A DNA stretch of 6,916 nt from Leptofilum sp050292445 (GTDB lineage: Bacteria; Chloroflexota; Anaerolineae; Promineifilales; Promineifilaceae): contig JBNKLQ010000305.1 in assembly GCA_050292445.1 (NCBI GenBank), positions 1-6,916 on the forward strand. The letters run 5' to 3'. The position numbers were made by a program, and so were the translations under genes. The notes under the pieces were generated by a model. The model ran no database searches. It saw only the letters and a list, made by a program, of their open reading frames with translations, and had not been told where the DNA came from. Positions 6,352 through 6,916 of the stretch are shown piece by piece (the stretch's first letter is position 1; each line of letters opens with the position of its first letter).

Positions 6352-6355
6352 AGGA
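6352..6355 (+). promoter_or_regulatory. Ribosome binding site choosing ATG 6364
   Basis: AGGA lies eight bases before ATG 6364. This favours that codon over the in-frame TTG at 6334, which has no such site and whose added codons are partly made of the iterated ACGGCCGT motif. Confidence 0.6.
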
Positions 6356-6363
6356 ACGCAGAC

Positions 6364-6609
6364 ATGGCAAACAAACACAACCCCAAAACCAATCCAGATA
6401 GACCAATGGTCTATCAAATCAGGATCAAAGGCCATCTGGATTGTCAGTGGACAGACTGGTTTGAGGGGCTAACTATCACGCTGGAAGACAACGGCGAAAC
6501 GCTATTAACCGGCCCGGTGGCCGATCAATCTGCCTTACACGGCATCCTAAAAAAAACACGTGATTTAGGGCTGCCGCTGCTCTCGGTACTCTCTGTTGAA
6601 CCTGACTAA
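6364..6609 (+). CDS. Small conserved hypothetical protein that accompanies LAL regulators
   Basis: The product has 81 residues from ATG 6364. After a polar lead (residues 1-14) comes the compact core VYQIRIKGHLDCQWTDWFEG, then LTITLEDNGETLLTG, PVADQSALHGILKK and TRDLGLPLLSVLSVE. The alternation of short strands and one helix suggests a small alpha/beta fold, with no signal peptide or membrane segment. I recall this family (IRIKGHLD..W..WF.GL pattern, ending RDLGL.LLSV) as common in Chloroflexota and Actinomycetota, repeatedly next to LAL or other signalling genes. No biochemical function is known to me. Here it follows the LAL gene in the same direction with 259 bases between, so it probably has its own promoter and may be a target of that regulator, or a ligand or modulator of it. 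The partner role is inference. Confidence 0.8.
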   Translation: MANKHNPKTNPDRPMVYQIRIKGHLDCQWTDWFEGLTITLEDNGETLLTGPVADQSALHGILKKTRDLGLPLLSVLSVEPD

Positions 6610-6639
6610 ATAAATCCACATGCTGTCAAAAAAGGGTTT

Positions 6640-6653
6640 ACACCAATTAGTGT
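6640..6653. promoter_or_regulatory. Operator-like dyad ACACcAATTaGTGT
   Basis: A 14-bp palindrome with a single mismatched pair lies 102 bases upstream of the last gene. Its centre is 20.5 bp from that of the next dyad, about two helical turns, which would place both on the same DNA face. Confidence 0.35.
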
Positions 6654-6658
6654 GCTCC

Positions 6659-6675
6659 TGTGATTTCTAATCACA
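6659..6675. promoter_or_regulatory. Dyad TGTGATT-tct-AATCACA, CRP/FNR-like half sites
   Basis: Two perfect 7-base arms flank TCT. The outer TGTGA/TCACA half sites are those of the CRP family, but they are seven bases apart rather than six. The centre is about 62 bases before the predicted transcription start of the last gene, near the class I activator position. It could also act as a weak hairpin after the 81-residue gene, although no T-tract follows. Confidence 0.4.
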
Positions 6676-6694
6676 AATGCCACCGCATAAAACT

Positions 6695-6723
6695 TGGACA
6701 ATTTCAACTCTATCAAATATATC
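6695..6723 (+). promoter_or_regulatory. Candidate sigma70-type promoter of the DUF6326-type gene
   Basis: TGGACA (6695-6700, five of six) and TATATC (6718-6723, four of six) are separated by 17 bases. Transcription would begin near 6730, just at the ribosome binding site AGGA (6730-6733), so the leader would be very short. Confidence 0.4.
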
Positions 6724-6741
6724 AATCAAAGGAAAGATGAA

Positions 6742-6916
6742 ATGAATACGAACGCAAAACCCACAGGAATTTTAGAAGATGTAAGAATAAAACTTTCGGC
6801 TTTATGGGTCGCAATGATGTTGCTGTATATCTACGCCGACATTCTTTCACTCTTTCAGCCGGGTCTGCTAAATGAAATGATAGACGGATTTATGGGGCCC
6901 TTTCCAGTTACGCAAG
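6742..6916 (+). CDS. DUF6326-type membrane protein, N-terminal part only
   Basis: The frame opens at ATG 6742, eight bases after AGGA, and runs off the window after 58 codons. An ATG at 6737 is dismissed because it meets TGA two codons later. The visible protein has a polar start, ILEDVRIKLSALW (residues 10-22), a hydrophobic segment around VAMMLLYIYADILSLF (23-38) and PGLLNEMIDGFMGPFPVTQ. The 'KLSALW..MM.LYIYAD...L..PG' pattern is what I know of DUF6326, small integral membrane proteins of about four helices and unknown function. The gene is AT-richer than the LAL gene. It has its own promoter-like region with two dyads, so it is probably regulated apart from the upstream genes. Confidence 0.75.
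   Translation, partial: MNTNAKPTGILEDVRIKLSALWVAMMLLYIYADILSLFQPGLLNEMIDGFMGPFPVTQ

Noticed and set aside
6334..6363. Upstream TTG start giving a 91-residue version of the small protein
   Set aside because: The added ten residues are not part of the family core, and AGGA is placed correctly for ATG 6364 instead.
6659..6675. A true CRP binding site
   Set aside because: The half sites TGTGA and TCACA are seven bases apart, not six, so I report it only as a dyad.
1..6916. CRISPR array, tRNA, rRNA, integrase or transposase
   Set aside because: No regularly spaced direct repeats, cloverleaf-like sequences, rRNA segments or recombinase motifs were found on either strand.

Overview
The window looks like a chromosomal stretch from a Chloroflexota bacterium (Anaerolineae/Caldilineae-like). 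This placement is inference. It rests on the style of the large LuxR/MalT-like (LAL) regulator, the small protein that follows it, and the dispersed CGCAGAG/CGCAAAG-type intergenic repeats. The central genes are GC-rich. The left edge (about 1-800) and the right edge (about 6610-6916) are visibly AT-richer, so the window mixes core-like and possibly acquired DNA.

Left edge, minus strand: a 165-residue AT-rich gene (570-73) resembles the front part of a HEPN-like family often found near restriction-modification genes, and it seems to stop early. Twenty-two bases beyond its stop, another minus-strand reading frame starts at base 50 and runs off the window. Its first residues are compatible with a type I restriction methylase (HsdM) N-terminus. 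The left edge may therefore be the flank of a defence locus, but only 16 codons of the second gene are visible.

Centre left, plus strand: a divergent gene (859-3039) encodes a 726-residue flotillin-like SPFH protein with a very long Ala/Glu-rich coiled coil, no transmembrane segment and no cysteine. A strong hairpin with a T-tract ends it. The 383-base gap that follows holds a compact palindromic repeat, a 44-codon relic of a minus-strand gene, and the promoter of the next gene.

Centre right: the 893-residue LAL regulator (3423-6104) has an N-terminal STAND-type ATPase, a helical-repeat middle and a C-terminal LuxR helix-turn-helix. A perfect TATAAT lies six bases before its ATG, so its mRNA is probably leaderless, and a perfect 12-bp palindrome covers the start codon. 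After an intergenic repeat comes an 81-residue protein (6364-6609) of a small family that I associate with such regulators. The last gene (6742 onward, cut by the window end) is the start of a DUF6326-type membrane protein; its promoter region holds two operator-like dyads about two helical turns apart.

The 8-bp palindrome ACGGCCGT occurs seven times exactly across the window, six of them between 3467 and 6347, in different reading-frame contexts and also between genes. This looks like a genome-wide iterated palindrome. I see no complete novel multi-gene system. The best leads are the palindrome over the leaderless LAL start, the iterated palindrome, the truncated HEPN-like gene beside a possible HsdM, and the orphan soluble SPFH coiled-coil protein.
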